A stretch of DNA of 64,000 bases from Trichococcus collinsii. GTDB lineage: Bacteria > Bacillota > Bacilli > Lactobacillales > Aerococcaceae. The position numbers and the translations under genes are program-made. Shown here piece after piece: positions 1-8,374 of this stretch. The notes below the pieces were generated by a model. That model made no database searches. It was not told where the DNA came from and worked only from the letters and a program-made list of their open reading frames with translations. The stretch lies in NCBI RefSeq assembly GCF_900107505.1, contig NZ_FNQH01000001.1, positions 656,891 to 720,890 of the forward strand. Reading direction: 5' to 3'. How positions within the stretch are numbered: position 1 is the stretch's first letter; every line of letters starts with the position of its first letter.

Positions 1-554
1 CCGGTTCCGACATCGATTACTTTTTCGCCACCCCGCATCACTGCTTCAAGCGCTTCGATGGACAGACGCGTCGTTGGATGCGTGCCGGTACCGAAAGCCA
101 TGCCTGGATCCAATTGAATCAGGATTTCTTTTTCATCTTCAGGCGTGTATTCTTCCCAATAAGGTACAATCGTCAAAAAGCGCGTCAGTCGGATCGGATG
201 GAAATATTCTTTCCAAGAGTTTTCCCAATCCTCTTCTTTCACTTCGTTGATCTGCAGCTCATTCTTCCCGATTTTTAGATCAAATTTTTCCAGTTCCGCC
301 AGCCGTTCTTTGATGAACAACACAGTATCCTGGAAGCCCGCGTTGTTCGGATAATAAGCCATGATGTACACGGCATGCCCTTCTTCGGGCAACGCACGTT
401 CCTCCTTTATTTGGCCGAAGCCATCATCCTGCAGATTGACAAAGTCCAATTCGTCATCTATCGCGACGCCTTTCGCACCGGCTTCCATCAATATATTTGA
501 TACAGCCTCAACCGCTTCGGTAGCAGTCACAACCTTTACTTCATTCCATTCCAT
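1..554 (-). CDS. prmA: Ribosomal protein L11 methyltransferase PrmA (3' end cut by window edge)
   Basis: N-terminal about 184 residues of PrmA, which trimethylates ribosomal protein L11 using S-adenosylmethionine in the cytoplasm. The start at 554 reads MEWNEVKVVT and is preceded by an AAGGTGA ribosome site. The family signature around DPGMAFGTGTHPTT, followed by the beginning of the SAM-binding motif (VIDVGT), runs off the left edge of the window. The N-terminal substrate-recognition domain is complete. It lies 22 bp downstream of a DUF3013 gene on the same strand, an arrangement common in Lactobacillales. The rest of the gene is outside the window, so integrity cannot be judged. Confidence 0.93.
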   Translation of the reverse strand, partial: MEWNEVKVVTATEAVEAVSNILMEAGAKGVAIDDELDFVNLQDDGFGQIKEERALPEEGHAVYIMAYYPNNAGFQDTVLFIKERLAELEKFDLKIGKNELQINEVKEEDWENSWKEYFHPIRLTRFLTIVPYWEEYTPEDEKEILIQLDPGMAFGTGTHPTTRLSIEALEAVMRGGEKVIDVGT

Positions 555-576
555 TTGCAATCACCTTTCCTACCAT

Positions 577-1059
577 CTAAGGGTATCGATAATACGTTTC
601 ATCATATCTTCCTATTTCCTTCAGTGTTTCGATTGTCTGAACAAAATTCTGCTCATTCCAATGCAATTCGAAGCTGGAGTCTCCTTCGTTATTCAGAAAG
701 TCCCTGAGCTTGCTGTTGGCCTCACCAACAGTCAAGCGGATATTCTTGACAACCGCTTCGGCCAATCCGCCTTGAATCCCTTTTTTCCGATCAAAGGGAA
801 TACCGGTCAAATACTCCTCTGTTTTGATTTTTGAGGATGAACGATCATAGAACAAAACAGAATCTTCAAAAATGAACCGATCTTCGTGATTCGAATGGCC
901 AAATATATCAGAAATACTGTTGTCTGGAGGATAACTGACTTCTAATAATAACACAATTTCGACTGTATGGAAGGGTTTATGCCACTCCAATCGCCATTCG
1001 CAAGGCAAGTGCTGTTCTTCCAATTCCTCATGGATTTTGTCGATCATACTTTTGTCCAT
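577..1059 (-). CDS. DUF3013 family protein
   Basis: A 160-residue acidic cytoplasmic protein of the DUF3013 family, of unknown function and largely confined to Lactobacillales. The start at 1059 (MDKSMIDKI) was chosen because AGGAGG lies directly upstream. A longer frame extends to 1131 but lacks a ribosome site and has an unlikely basic N-terminus. No signal peptide or membrane segment is visible. The sequence is rich in charged residues with an amphipathic C-terminal helix (EIGRYDETYYRYP end). It sits just upstream of prmA, with which it is probably co-transcribed; that is the only hint of a role. Confidence 0.8.
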   Translation of the reverse strand: MDKSMIDKIHEELEEQHLPCEWRLEWHKPFHTVEIVLLLEVSYPPDNSISDIFGHSNHEDRFIFEDSVLFYDRSSSKIKTEEYLTGIPFDRKKGIQGGLAEAVVKNIRLTVGEANSKLRDFLNNEGDSSFELHWNEQNFVQTIETLKEIGRYDETYYRYP

Positions 1060-1284
1060 TTTCTTCCTCCTCGTAGCTTCGTTTCGGCATAGCCTAAGCG
1101 GCTGTGCATCGCCTCCGGATGATGCTCTCAATCCATTGTAGCAAAAAATGGGAAAAAGATATATTCCGGGCTATGCAGCAGCTGGTCATTTGCCATAAAA
1201 GGTCTAACGACTTGTATGGAAGGATTTCTATAAGGGGTAGTTTGTGCTATATTTACTATAGGCAAAAAGTTGGAGGGATATTTC

Positions 1285-1659
1285 ATGACAGCACAATCAG
1301 AGATCAGACAATCCATCGATTACTTAGTGACGCGCATCGCCCGTGATTACCAAAAAGAAGAATACAAAGGCAGCTTAAAAGTCCAAATTCCATTCGGTAG
1401 AAGGGCTGAAATACTGCTGGCTGATGATTATCTCACAGCAGATGAAAAGATCATTTTCGAAGATGGTATCGATCCGGCTAAAAAAAGTCAACTATTCAAA
1501 GAGGTCCTGCAATCCAAAACGGATAAAGTCTTCAAGAGTTTTTTGTTGGAAATATTCGGTAAGCAGCCCGTTCTTAATGAAAATTTATTCATCACGACAA
1601 CCAACTCCGGAAACAAGCACTACATTATCATCAATTTTCAAGGAGCCATGCCCTACTAG
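1285..1659 (+). CDS. Hypothetical protein, 124 aa
   Basis: I do not recognise this protein. The start at 1285 (MTAQSEIRQSIDYL) follows GGAGG with a 7-base gap; the codon at 1270 overlaps that ribosome site and is unlikely. It is a soluble, lysine- and glutamate-rich protein with no membrane segment. A central stretch (LLADDYLTADEKIIFEDG) looks like a folded alpha/beta domain. It is monocistronic, on the plus strand between the divergent DUF3013-prmA unit and gpsB. Base composition matches its neighbours, so there is no sign of transfer. Confidence 0.6.
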   Translation: MTAQSEIRQSIDYLVTRIARDYQKEEYKGSLKVQIPFGRRAEILLADDYLTADEKIIFEDGIDPAKKSQLFKEVLQSKTDKVFKSFLLEIFGKQPVLNENLFITTTNSGNKHYIIINFQGAMPY

Positions 1660-1762
1660 GCTTTCCCATCACTTAGGTCTTTCCTGAACACCGGCGGGAA
1701 CAATAAAAAAATAGGTTGAGTTTATGCGAAAAGCCTGATATGATGTTGATTAGAATATTTGC

Positions 1763-1791
1763 TTATTAATATTACTGTTTTATGCTATACT
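1763..1791 (+). promoter_or_regulatory. Predicted gpsB promoter
   Basis: An extended -10 element TGCTATACT (TATACT at 1786-1791) with a weak -35 (TTATTA, 1763-1768) at a 17-bp spacing. It lies about 37 bp before the gpsB start and would also serve the downstream rnpB. Called by eye. Confidence 0.45.
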
Positions 1792-1828
1792 GTTTAGGTA
1801 ACAAGGACAACTAAAGAGGTGTGCAAAT

Positions 1829-2170
1829 ATGGCAGATAAAAATCTAACAACTAAAGATATTCTGCAAAAAGAATTCAAAAGCGCTATGAGAGGCTATAAT
1901 GTTGCAGAAGTCGATGAATATCTGGATATGATCATAAGAGATTATGAGTCTTATCAAAAAGACCTTTCTTATCTTCAAAGCGAAAATGAACGTTTGATGA
2001 GCCGTGTGGATGAGTTGACGAAGCAAGCAGTTTTAGCTAAGCCGACCCAATCGAATGTATCATCAGTCGGCAGCGGTGTAACGAATTTTGATATTCTGAA
2101 ACGCCTTTCCAACTTGGAGAAACATGTATTCGGTTCAAAACTGGATGAAACCAACGAAGAAGCAAACTAG
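1829..2170 (+). CDS. gpsB: Cell division regulator GpsB
   Basis: GpsB is a small DivIVA-like coiled-coil protein that couples penicillin-binding proteins to the division site and shuttles between septum and side wall. The 113-residue length is typical. The N-terminal DivIVA-type lipid and PBP-binding domain is clear (DILQKEFKSAMRGYNVAEVDEYLDMI, roughly residues 9-35; shown in parts: KEFKSAMRGYN and VAEVDEYLD). It is followed by a coiled coil (residues 40-70), a Ser/Thr-rich linker and the short C-terminal trimerisation helix (FDILKRLSNLEKHVFG). A GAGGTG ribosome site precedes the start. The order gpsB-rnpB-ypsC is conserved across Bacilli. Confidence 0.95.
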   Translation: MADKNLTTKDILQKEFKSAMRGYNVAEVDEYLDMIIRDYESYQKDLSYLQSENERLMSRVDELTKQAVLAKPTQSNVSSVGSGVTNFDILKRLSNLEKHVFGSKLDETNEEAN

Positions 2171-2181
2171 CATCAAAAAAC

Positions 2182-2565
2182 ATTTGTAAATTTCGGGTAA
2201 TTGCGGTCTCCTTTATGGAGGCTGAGGAAAGTCCATGCTCGCACAAGCTGAGATGCTTGTAGTGTTCGTGCTTAGCGAAACAATAAGCTAAGGCAATCGA
2301 GAGATTGACGGCAGAAAAAAAGGCTAAGGGCTTTGCCTATGCCTGAGTATTCTTGAAAGTGCCACAGTGACGAAGCAGACGGGGAAACCTTTCTGGTGGA
2401 ACGCGGTAAACCCCTCGAGCGAGCAACCCAAACTTTGGTAGGGGCACTCTTTCCAAGGAAATGAACGAGGGAAAGAGGCAGAAATGCAGATAGATAATTA
2501 CCTCCGCCATCAGAGGCCTGGCTCCGATGGCGCGACAGAACATGGCTTACAGAAATTTACAAATC
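2182..2565 (+). ncRNA. rnpB: RNase P RNA, class B
   Basis: The catalytic RNA that matures tRNA 5' ends. The terminal P1 stem is visible: ATTTGTAAATTT near 2182 pairs with AAATTTACAAAT near 2554-2565. The strongly conserved GAGGAAAGTCCATGCTCGC-type block (around 2222-2243) and the 3' universal region (GACAGAACATGGCTTACAG) are present. Length of about 384 nt and its position between gpsB and ypsC fit the Bacillus-type class B RNA. The ends are set from the P1 helix and may be off by a few bases. Confidence 0.95.
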
Positions 2566-2600
2566 AGGCTTTTTTTTCTTCAAAATGAATACGATCGAGG

Positions 2601-2630
2601 ATGGGACAAGCTAATTTTTGTCCCATTTTT
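2601..2630 (+). terminator. Hairpin and T-run after rnpB
   Basis: ATGGGACAA pairs with TTGTCCCAT across a short loop, followed by TTTTT. Likely intrinsic terminator for gpsB-rnpB, placed before ypsC. Confidence 0.7.
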
Positions 2631-2677
2631 CGTGCATTAACCGGCAATTTCTAAGGCAAAACAATAAGGAGCACTAA

Positions 2678-3844
2678 ATGAAAACATATCAACTAATGGC
2701 TACGGCCGCAAGTGGCATCGAAGCCATCACCGGCAATGAGCTGAAAAAAATGGGCTACAATGTCCAAGTCGAGAACGGCAAGGCCTACTTCACCGGTACG
2801 GAAGCGGACATCATCACCACCAACCTGTGGCTACGCACCGCTGACCGCATCAAAATCGTGTTCGGCAAATTCGAAGCAAAAACTTTCGATGATCTTTTCG
2901 AGCAAACGAAAGCTTTACCATGGGAACAAATCCTACCGATGGATGCGGAATTCCCTGTTTCCGGTAAATCACAAAAATCGACTTTGTACAGTGTCCCCGA
3001 TTGCCAAGCAATCGTCAAAAAAGCCATCGTCAACCGTCTGAGCGAATACTACCACCGCCGTACCCGTTTGCCTGAATCCGGCGCCCTCTATCCGATTGAA
3101 GTAGCGATCAACAAAGATGAAGTGATTCTGACGATCGACACTAGCGGATCAAGTCTGTTCAAACGCGGGTACCGTTCCGAAAAAGGCGGCGCTCCACTGA
3201 AGGAAAATATGGCAGCTGCTTTGGTGATGTTGACCAATTGGTTCCCTGACCGTCCCTTCTATGACCCGACTTGCGGTTCCGGCACGATTCCAATCGAAGC
3301 GGCTTTAATCGGCCTGAATATAGCGCCTGGTTTGAAACGCTCATTTCCTTCCGAAGAATGGAACATCTTTGAAGAAGGTTTATGGGATCGCATCCGCAAT
3401 GAAGCAAAAGCTGCTGCAAACTTCGATGTGAAATTGGATATCGGCGGTTCGGATATCGATCCGCATGTCATCGCCATCGCGAAGAGCAATGCCGAAAAAG
3501 CAGGCGTTGCGGATTATGTCACTTTCAAACAATTGGCTTTGGCCGATTTCACGACAACTAAGGAATATGGCACCATCGTATGCAACCCGCCGTACGGTGA
3601 GCGTCTTTCCGATCAGGAAGAGATCGAGATACTCTACAAAGAGATGGGCCAAGTTTTCCGTCCGTTGAAGACATGGAGCAAATACATCCTGACGAGCGAA
3701 TTGCTTTTTGAAGAATTCTACGGCGAAAGAGCCACGAAAAAACGCAAACTCTACAACGGCAGATTGCGTACCGATTTCTTCCAATATTGGGGAACGCGCC
3801 CGCCAAGAATCAAAAAAGAGCTTGATACCAGCGAAACCAAATAA
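2678..3844 (+). CDS. ypsC: THUMP-domain class I rRNA guanine-N2 methyltransferase (YpsC/RlmL-like)
   Basis: Predicted cytoplasmic SAM-dependent methyltransferase acting on 23S rRNA guanine N2, equivalent to the N-terminal enzyme half of RlmL. The 388 residues comprise an N-terminal ferredoxin-like/THUMP RNA-binding region (about 1-160) and a C-terminal Rossmann methyltransferase. The SAM motif is DPTCGSGTIPIEAAL and the catalytic N6/N2-type motif is NPPYGERL. The length matches the family. It has its own ribosome site (AAGGAG) and is followed by a strong hairpin terminator. Position after rnpB is the usual Bacilli context. The exact modified base is inferred from family membership. Confidence 0.92.
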   Translation: MKTYQLMATAASGIEAITGNELKKMGYNVQVENGKAYFTGTEADIITTNLWLRTADRIKIVFGKFEAKTFDDLFEQTKALPWEQILPMDAEFPVSGKSQKSTLYSVPDCQAIVKKAIVNRLSEYYHRRTRLPESGALYPIEVAINKDEVILTIDTSGSSLFKRGYRSEKGGAPLKENMAAALVMLTNWFPDRPFYDPTCGSGTIPIEAALIGLNIAPGLKRSFPSEEWNIFEEGLWDRIRNEAKAAANFDVKLDIGGSDIDPHVIAIAKSNAEKAGVADYVTFKQLALADFTTTKEYGTIVCNPPYGERLSDQEEIEILYKEMGQVFRPLKTWSKYILTSELLFEEFYGERATKKRKLYNGRLRTDFFQYWGTRPPRIKKELDTSETK

Positions 3845-3866
3845 AAATAATTTTTCCAAATAAATA

Positions 3867-3916
3867 AAAGCAGTCTGAACGCCCCGCATCAGCGAGGGAG
3901 TTCAGACTGCTTTTTT
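3867..3916. terminator. Bidirectional terminator between convergent ypsC and alcohol dehydrogenase genes
   Basis: Long stem AAAGCAGTCTGAAC pairing with GTTCAGACTGCTTT, flanked by A- and T-runs. It can end both the plus-strand ypsC and the minus-strand dehydrogenase transcript. Confidence 0.9.
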
Positions 3917-3936
3917 GGTGAACAGCACCCAGTTGA

Positions 3937-4971
3937 TTAAGGTCTGATCAGCACTTTCAACGCTTCACGATTGTCCATGGCCCTGTAGCCATCAGGAACA
4001 CCGTCCAGGTCGACTGTCACGTCGAAGACACGGCCAGGTTCGAGTGTGCCGTCAAGGATATCGGGTAAAAGCTCTTCCATGTAGGCCCGTGTTGGTGCCG
4101 GTCCTCCGGTAAGCGTGATGTTGCGGCCGAAAAGACTTGCAAAGCCGACTGGTGCTTCGACATATTGGGGAACACCGACACGGCTGATGACTCCGCCGGC
4201 ACGGACAGCACCCAGGCTCATCTCGTAAGCGGGCATCAGGCCGACGCATTCGAGCACGACATGCGTGCCTTCCCCGTTAGTCAATTCCTTGACCTTCGCG
4301 ATCCCCTCTTCGCCTCGTTCAGCGATGACATCCGTTGCGCCGAAGTCAATCCCAAGATCGGTACGATCTTTGTGGCGGCCCATTAGGATGATCTTCTTGG
4401 CGCCGAGTTTCTTCGCTGAAAGGACTGCCAGCAGGCCTACAGCACCGTCTCCGATGACCGTCACCGTCGTATTCTCGTTGACGCCGCCCATGACGGCCGC
4501 ATGATAACCGGTTCCGTATACATCGGACAAAGTCAACAATGAAGGCAACAGAGGCGAATTTTCGTCAATGTCGTCGGGTAATTTATACATGCTGCCTTGC
4601 GCTTGAGGCACCCGAACGTATTCCGCTTGGCAACCGGCCATGAAGCCGCCGTTCACGCAGGAAGTCATCAAGCCTTCTTTACAAAACGGACAAGTGTTGT
4701 CGCCGTATGCGAAAGGAACAACGACCAAATCGCCTTTTTTGAATCCAGAAACTTCAGAACCCATTACGTCGATTCTGCCGATTACTTCATGCCCCATCGC
4801 TTCGCCTTCACCGTGCTCGTGCGCATGCATTTTGTGGTATGGATGCAAGTCACTGCCGCAGATGCAGGCAGCCACTACTTTCAGGATCACATCCGTTGGT
4901 TTCTGTATTTCAGGTACTGGCATTTCTTCCACGCGCACGTCGCCGGCTGCGTACATTATGTTTGCTTTCAT
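3937..4971 (-). CDS. Zinc-dependent alcohol dehydrogenase, medium-chain family
   Basis: A 344-residue medium-chain dehydrogenase/reductase, predicted to interconvert alcohols and aldehydes with NAD(P). The catalytic zinc region is visible (CICGSDLHPYH, then GHEVIGRI), as is the GroES-like N-terminal domain. The cofactor-binding motif is VTVIGDGAVGLLAV (GxGxxG type) followed by a Rossmann fold. In the structural zinc lobe the usual first cysteine appears replaced by aspartate (DNTCPFCKEGLMTSC), leaving three Cys plus Asp. GGTGGAG precedes the start. Its promoter carries a degenerate member of the MerR-type operator shared with the neighbouring reductase genes, suggesting stress or aldehyde induction. 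Substrate unknown. Confidence 0.9.
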   Translation of the reverse strand: MKANIMYAAGDVRVEEMPVPEIQKPTDVILKVVAACICGSDLHPYHKMHAHEHGEGEAMGHEVIGRIDVMGSEVSGFKKGDLVVVPFAYGDNTCPFCKEGLMTSCVNGGFMAGCQAEYVRVPQAQGSMYKLPDDIDENSPLLPSLLTLSDVYGTGYHAAVMGGVNENTTVTVIGDGAVGLLAVLSAKKLGAKKIILMGRHKDRTDLGIDFGATDVIAERGEEGIAKVKELTNGEGTHVVLECVGLMPAYEMSLGAVRAGGVISRVGVPQYVEAPVGFASLFGRNITLTGGPAPTRAYMEELLPDILDGTLEPGRVFDVTVDLDGVPDGYRAMDNREALKVLIRP

Positions 4972-5018
4972 TTATTTCTCCACCTTTACTCGAGAGTCAC
5001 TTGCGCTTACATAAACCA

Positions 5019-5049
5019 AGGGTAACACTTAAAGTCCACATGAAGGCAA
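5019..5049 (-). promoter_or_regulatory. MerR-type promoter/operator upstream of the zinc alcohol dehydrogenase
   Basis: On the minus strand a -35 TTGCCT (5044-5049) and a -10 TACCCT (5019-5024) are separated by 19 bp, with an imperfect inverted repeat CTTCATGT/ACTTTAAG in the spacer (6 of 8 positions pair). It is the most divergent of four such promoters in this cluster, but shares the end AAGTGTTACC with the one at 7195-7225. Confidence 0.6.
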
Positions 5050-5109
5050 GTGTTTTCTGAGAACTTTGTTTATTCAATCAAAATTATCAGCATTAGATTG
5101 ACTGATCTT

Positions 5110-5455
5110 TTATAAAGTCGCCATATCGATGACGAACCGGTAACGGACGTCGCTGTTCAAAATGCGCTCATACGCTTCTTCGATTCGGTCTGCGCTGATG
5201 ATTTCGATTTTGGGCAGAACTTCATTCTCAGCTGCAAAATTGATCATTTCCTGCGTCATTGCAATCCCGCCGACATTCGATGCTGTAAATGGTAGCTTGG
5301 TTGCCGAACAGACTGCCCACATAGAATTCTTGAGGTTCTGTGGCGAGCCCAACGTAAACCATTACGCCATCAACCTTCAACAGACGGACGTAAGCATTGA
5401 CATCCAGACTCACGGCCACTGTGTTCAGAATAAAGTCGAACTGTCCTACTAAAAA
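5110..5455 (-). pseudogene. Remnant of an NAD(P)-dependent alcohol dehydrogenase (C-terminal third, frameshifted)
   Basis: Two minus-strand frames together give the C-terminal part of a zinc alcohol dehydrogenase. First comes VGQFDFILNTVAVSLDVNAY, continuing to FYVGSLFGN. After a one-base shift the frame reads [20 protein letters not shown] and ends at [11 protein letters not shown]. Removing a single C in the minus-strand AACCAAG (plus-strand GG at 5299-5300) restores one continuous reading frame. Everything upstream of VGQF, meaning the N-terminal catalytic domain and most of the Rossmann fold, is missing. It lies downstream of, and on the same strand as, the aldo-keto reductase gene, so it is probably the decayed last gene of that operon. 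Confidence 0.85.
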
Positions 5456-5511
5456 ATTCGATTATTTGTTGTTTGTGGATCTTTACCTAGCGGCGTCCGC
5501 ATCAACTGCAT

Positions 5512-6510
5512 TTATTTTTGCCACATGCCGAACTGGCCGAGCGTTTTTTCCTCCGAACGTCCTGTTGCCGGTTCCGGGGCTAGGGAAATCGAACTGATTT
5601 CAGCCCGCAATTCAGGCGTCATCTCAAAATCGGCTGCAGCCAAGGAGTCCTCCAATTGGGCCAGATTCCGGGCGCCGATGATTGGGGCGGTCACGGCTGG
5701 ATGGCTTTTTGCCCATGCCACCGCCAACGTTGCCGCACTGACGCCCAATTTTTTGGCGAAGGCCGCAAAGCGATCCGCAAGTTTCAAGTCATTTTGATAA
5801 CGCAAACGATTCAGTTCGCTCTCGACGAGACGGCCGGAATCCGGTTGTTTAGCCGCTCCGTATTTCCCCGTCAGCAAGCCTGCTCCGAGTGGGCTGTAGG
5901 GAATGACGCCGATGTTATTGGCTTCAGCCAAAGGCAGCAATTCCACTTCGGATTGCCGTTTCGCCAAGTTATACAAAGGCTCCATAATCTCGAAGCAGCT
6001 GAGCAACTCCCTTTCCGAAATGCCAAGCGCATCCATGATCTGCCATGCGGCCCAATTGCTGACGCCGGAATAAAGGATCTTCCCCTGTTTTTGCAGGTCA
6101 TCTAAAGCACGCAAAATCAATTCGATATCTGTAGTCGGGTCGAAGTAATGCAGGATATAGAAATCGATATAGTCTGTATCTAAGCGTTTCAGACTGGCAT
6201 CGATGCTTTTCAGGATATGTTTACGCGAAAGACCGCGATCATTGACATTCGGTGTTTTTGAAGTAGGGAAGAAGACTTTGCTCGTGATCACTAGCTCCTC
6301 CCGTTGACCCTTCATCAATTTCCCGAGAATTTCTTCGGATCGTCCGTGCGAATACATATCTGCTGTATCAAAAAAGTTGATTCCAACCTCAAGGCAGCGG
6401 TTATACAAGGCTTTTGACATTTCTTCATCTGCGTCGCCCCCAAAAGACATGGCACCGAAACACAATTCAGAAACTTTGATGCCTGTTCCGCCAACTGATG
6501 TATACTTCAT
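5512..6510 (-). CDS. Aldo/keto reductase (YrpG/YhdN-like)
   Basis: A 332-residue NADPH-dependent aldo-keto reductase with a (beta/alpha)8 barrel. The catalytic tetrad is visible: Asp in NFFDTADMYSHG, Tyr in the same segment (DMY), Lys in VITSKVF and His in YILHYFD. C-terminal cofactor-binding residues (APIIGARNLAQLEDSL) are present. It reduces aldehydes or ketones; the physiological substrate is unknown. The gene is second in a minus-strand operon behind the NAD(P)-binding protein at 6553-7161 (42-bp gap), so it should be controlled by the MerR-type promoter at 7195-7225. Confidence 0.92.
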   Translation of the reverse strand: MKYTSVGGTGIKVSELCFGAMSFGGDADEEMSKALYNRCLEVGINFFDTADMYSHGRSEEILGKLMKGQREELVITSKVFFPTSKTPNVNDRGLSRKHILKSIDASLKRLDTDYIDFYILHYFDPTTDIELILRALDDLQKQGKILYSGVSNWAAWQIMDALGISERELLSCFEIMEPLYNLAKRQSEVELLPLAEANNIGVIPYSPLGAGLLTGKYGAAKQPDSGRLVESELNRLRYQNDLKLADRFAAFAKKLGVSAATLAVAWAKSHPAVTAPIIGARNLAQLEDSLAAADFEMTPELRAEISSISLAPEPATGRSEEKTLGQFGMWQK

Positions 6511-6552
6511 TATTTATCATCCTCTCATTAGCGGCATAATGGATCGAATTGA

Positions 6553-7161
6553 TCATTCCGGACGATTGATGCCGACACTTTCACGGACATAAAGGGTCGG
6601 ATCGGCAGCAAGACGAACAACCAGATCCGCGATGCTTTTTCTGGATACGTCATGTCCGCCGAATGGCTCGCCCTTGACGGTAATGTCATAATCGGTATCG
6701 TTGCTGCTGTCGAACCAGCCCGGACGGATGATCGTATAATCCAGATTGGATGCTTCAATGACGTCCGCCGCATCACGGTATGTCTGCAAAACCGGATTGG
6801 AGCGCAGGTTGCCGGAAGATCCGACTGAAGCCGGTATTTCGTTATAGATACCCATCGAAGTGATAAAAATCAACCGGTTGACCCCTACGCGTTTCATCGA
6901 TTCGACAATCGCCTTGGCCATTTTCCCTAAATTTCCTGTCAAAGAAGCAAATACTACATCCTGGCCAGAGATGACCTTGTCCAGGTCGGATGCATTCATC
7001 ACATCGCCCGAAACGGCACCCTCTCTCGTTGAATCAATTGGCTTGAGTCTATCCGGCCGTCGCGAAAAAAGGGTTAGTTCATCATTTGTTTTTTCAAGGA
7101 ATAGTTGTCTTGCTACAAGACCGATTGAACCGGTTGCGCCGATAATCACTATTTTTTTCAT
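6553..7161 (-). CDS. NAD(P)-binding oxidoreductase, atypical SDR (NmrA/YwnB-like)
   Basis: About 203 residues with an N-terminal dinucleotide-binding motif GATGSIG right after the start (MKKIVIIGATGSIG). The NADP-preference patch FSRRPDRL and the atypical-SDR segments GQDVVFASLTGN and TIIRPGWFDSS are also present. It lacks the classical YxxxK catalytic pair, as usual for this subgroup. The GAGGTGG ribosome site favours the ATG at 7161 (or 7164) over the GTG at 7170, which lies inside that site. It is the first gene of an operon with the aldo-keto reductase at 5512-6510, transcribed from a MerR-type promoter. Its role is probably redox stress or quinone/aldehyde handling (inference). Confidence 0.88.
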   Translation of the reverse strand: MKKIVIIGATGSIGLVARQLFLEKTNDELTLFSRRPDRLKPIDSTREGAVSGDVMNASDLDKVISGQDVVFASLTGNLGKMAKAIVESMKRVGVNRLIFITSMGIYNEIPASVGSSGNLRSNPVLQTYRDAADVIEASNLDYTIIRPGWFDSSNDTDYDITVKGEPFGGHDVSRKSIADLVVRLAADPTLYVRESVGINRPE

Positions 7162-7194
7162 CATTTCCACCTCATATTTCTGTTTGATACGCTC

Positions 7195-7225
7195 ATGGTA
7201 ACACTTGGAGTGAACTCCAAGTCAA
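7195..7225 (-). promoter_or_regulatory. MerR-type promoter/operator for the 6553-7161 operon
   Basis: On the minus strand a -35 TTGACT (7220-7225) and a -10 TACCAT (7195-7200) are 19 bp apart. The spacer and -35 edge contain a perfect palindrome at 7203-7222, ACTTGGAGT-NN-ACTCCAAGT. A 19-bp spacer with a centred dyad is the hallmark of MerR-family activation. Confidence 0.8.
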
Positions 7226-7351
7226 CCATGACAGGTCATCTTTTTTCTCGGCAATGAATCTAGCCTTTAAATGGTCAATACAGAAACGTAACGGTATAAT
7301 AAAATCAAACAAAGCAAATGAAGCCAAGTCCAAATTTCATACACAAAGCGC

Positions 7352-7382
7352 TTGACTTGGAGTCCACTCCAAGAGCTACAGT
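7352..7382 (+). promoter_or_regulatory. MerR-type promoter/operator for the SDR gene at 7410
   Basis: -35 TTGACT (7352-7357) and -10 TACAGT (7377-7382) with exactly 19 bp between them. The dyad CTTGGAGT-CC-ACTCCAAG at 7356-7373 is perfect. Together with the site at 7195-7225 it makes this a divergent pair of co-regulated promoters. Confidence 0.8.
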
Positions 7383-7409
7383 CAGAATAGAAATGAAATG
7401 GAGGCAAAA

Positions 7410-8246
7410 ATGATGAGCAAAATATGGTTGATTACAGGGGTGAGCAGTGGTTTTGGTTACGAGCTGACCAGGCAGTTGTTGGATAAAGGCGATACGGTGA
7501 TCGGAACGGTGCGCAATAAAGCCAAAATTTCTGATTTGATTGCGGAGTACCCGACGCTGTTCGATGGCAAGATCCTTGACCTGACTGATACGCCCTCGGT
7601 CCATCAGGTGGTGAAGGAAGCTTTTGAAAAACACGGGGCAATTGACGTCATCATCAACAACGCGGGCTATGGCCTGTTCGGTGCTGCAGAAGAGTTGAGC
7701 GATGAGCAAGTGGATCTCATCATCGCAACCAATTTGACCGGTTCCATCCAGATGATCCGTTCCGCCCTTCCGTTCTTACGCAAACAAGGTCATGGCCGCA
7801 TCATCCAAATATCTTCCTATGGCGGACAGGTCGCTTTCCCGGGCAATTCCATGTACCATGCCACGAAATTCGGAATCGAAGGCTTCTGCGAATCCGTCTC
7901 CCAGGAAGTGGCACCCTTCAATATCGGCGTGACTATTGTAGAGCCAGGCGGTGCCCGAACCGAATTCCGCTACGGCAGCGCGCAAGTCGCTGACCTGATG
8001 CCTGAATACGACGGCAACCCGGCGCACAGCTTTCTTGCGATGCTTGATTCAACAAAAGTACAGGCTCCCGGAAATCCTGCGGAAATGGCAAAACGAATCA
8101 TCGAAAGCGTGGATATCACACCCGCCCCGCTTCGCATGGTCCTCGGGTCGCAAGCGCTGGCCAGCACCATTGCTACGCTTGAGAACCGCTTAGCCGATTT
8201 CCGGACGCAAACAGAATTGGCCGCATCAACGGACTATAAGGAATAA
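7410..8246 (+). CDS. Short-chain dehydrogenase/reductase (SDR)
   Basis: A classical SDR of about 278 residues. The cofactor motif TGVSSGFG is near the N-terminus, NNAGYG in the middle, and the active-site Ser is in QISSYGG with YHATK as the Tyr-Lys pair. It is expected to oxidise or reduce a small alcohol or carbonyl with NAD(P)H in the cytoplasm. GGAGG at 7400-7404 sets the start at 7410 or 7413; the ATG at 7398 overlaps it and is rejected. It is transcribed alone from a MerR-type promoter and ends at a strong terminator. The substrate cannot be read from sequence. Confidence 0.92.
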   Translation: MMSKIWLITGVSSGFGYELTRQLLDKGDTVIGTVRNKAKISDLIAEYPTLFDGKILDLTDTPSVHQVVKEAFEKHGAIDVIINNAGYGLFGAAEELSDEQVDLIIATNLTGSIQMIRSALPFLRKQGHGRIIQISSYGGQVAFPGNSMYHATKFGIEGFCESVSQEVAPFNIGVTIVEPGGARTEFRYGSAQVADLMPEYDGNPAHSFLAMLDSTKVQAPGNPAEMAKRIIESVDITPAPLRMVLGSQALASTIATLENRLADFRTQTELAASTDYKE

Positions 8247-8305
8247 TCCCTATGGCCTGAACTAAGGCAACACTGATTAGCACACTCATCAGGATACGAA
8301 AAAGA

Positions 8306-8348
8306 AAGCCCGAATGGATCTCCTGGCTGCAGGACTCCTTTCGGGCTT
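8306..8348. terminator. Terminator between convergent SDR and aldo-keto reductase genes
   Basis: AAGCCCGAA pairs with TTCGGGCTT with an inner GGA/TCC extension. A-rich and T-rich flanks allow use from both directions. Confidence 0.85.
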
Positions 8349-8374
8349 ATTTGTATTTTCAAACTCGGATCTTT

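Noticed and set aside
3380..3889. 169-codon minus-strand frame opposite ypsC
   Set aside because: Lies wholly antisense to an intact conserved methyltransferase gene, with no ribosome site and no recognisable family; a shadow frame.
4597..5025. 142-codon plus-strand frame opposite the zinc alcohol dehydrogenase
   Set aside because: Antisense shadow of a conserved gene and its promoter; composition and lack of a ribosome site argue against it.
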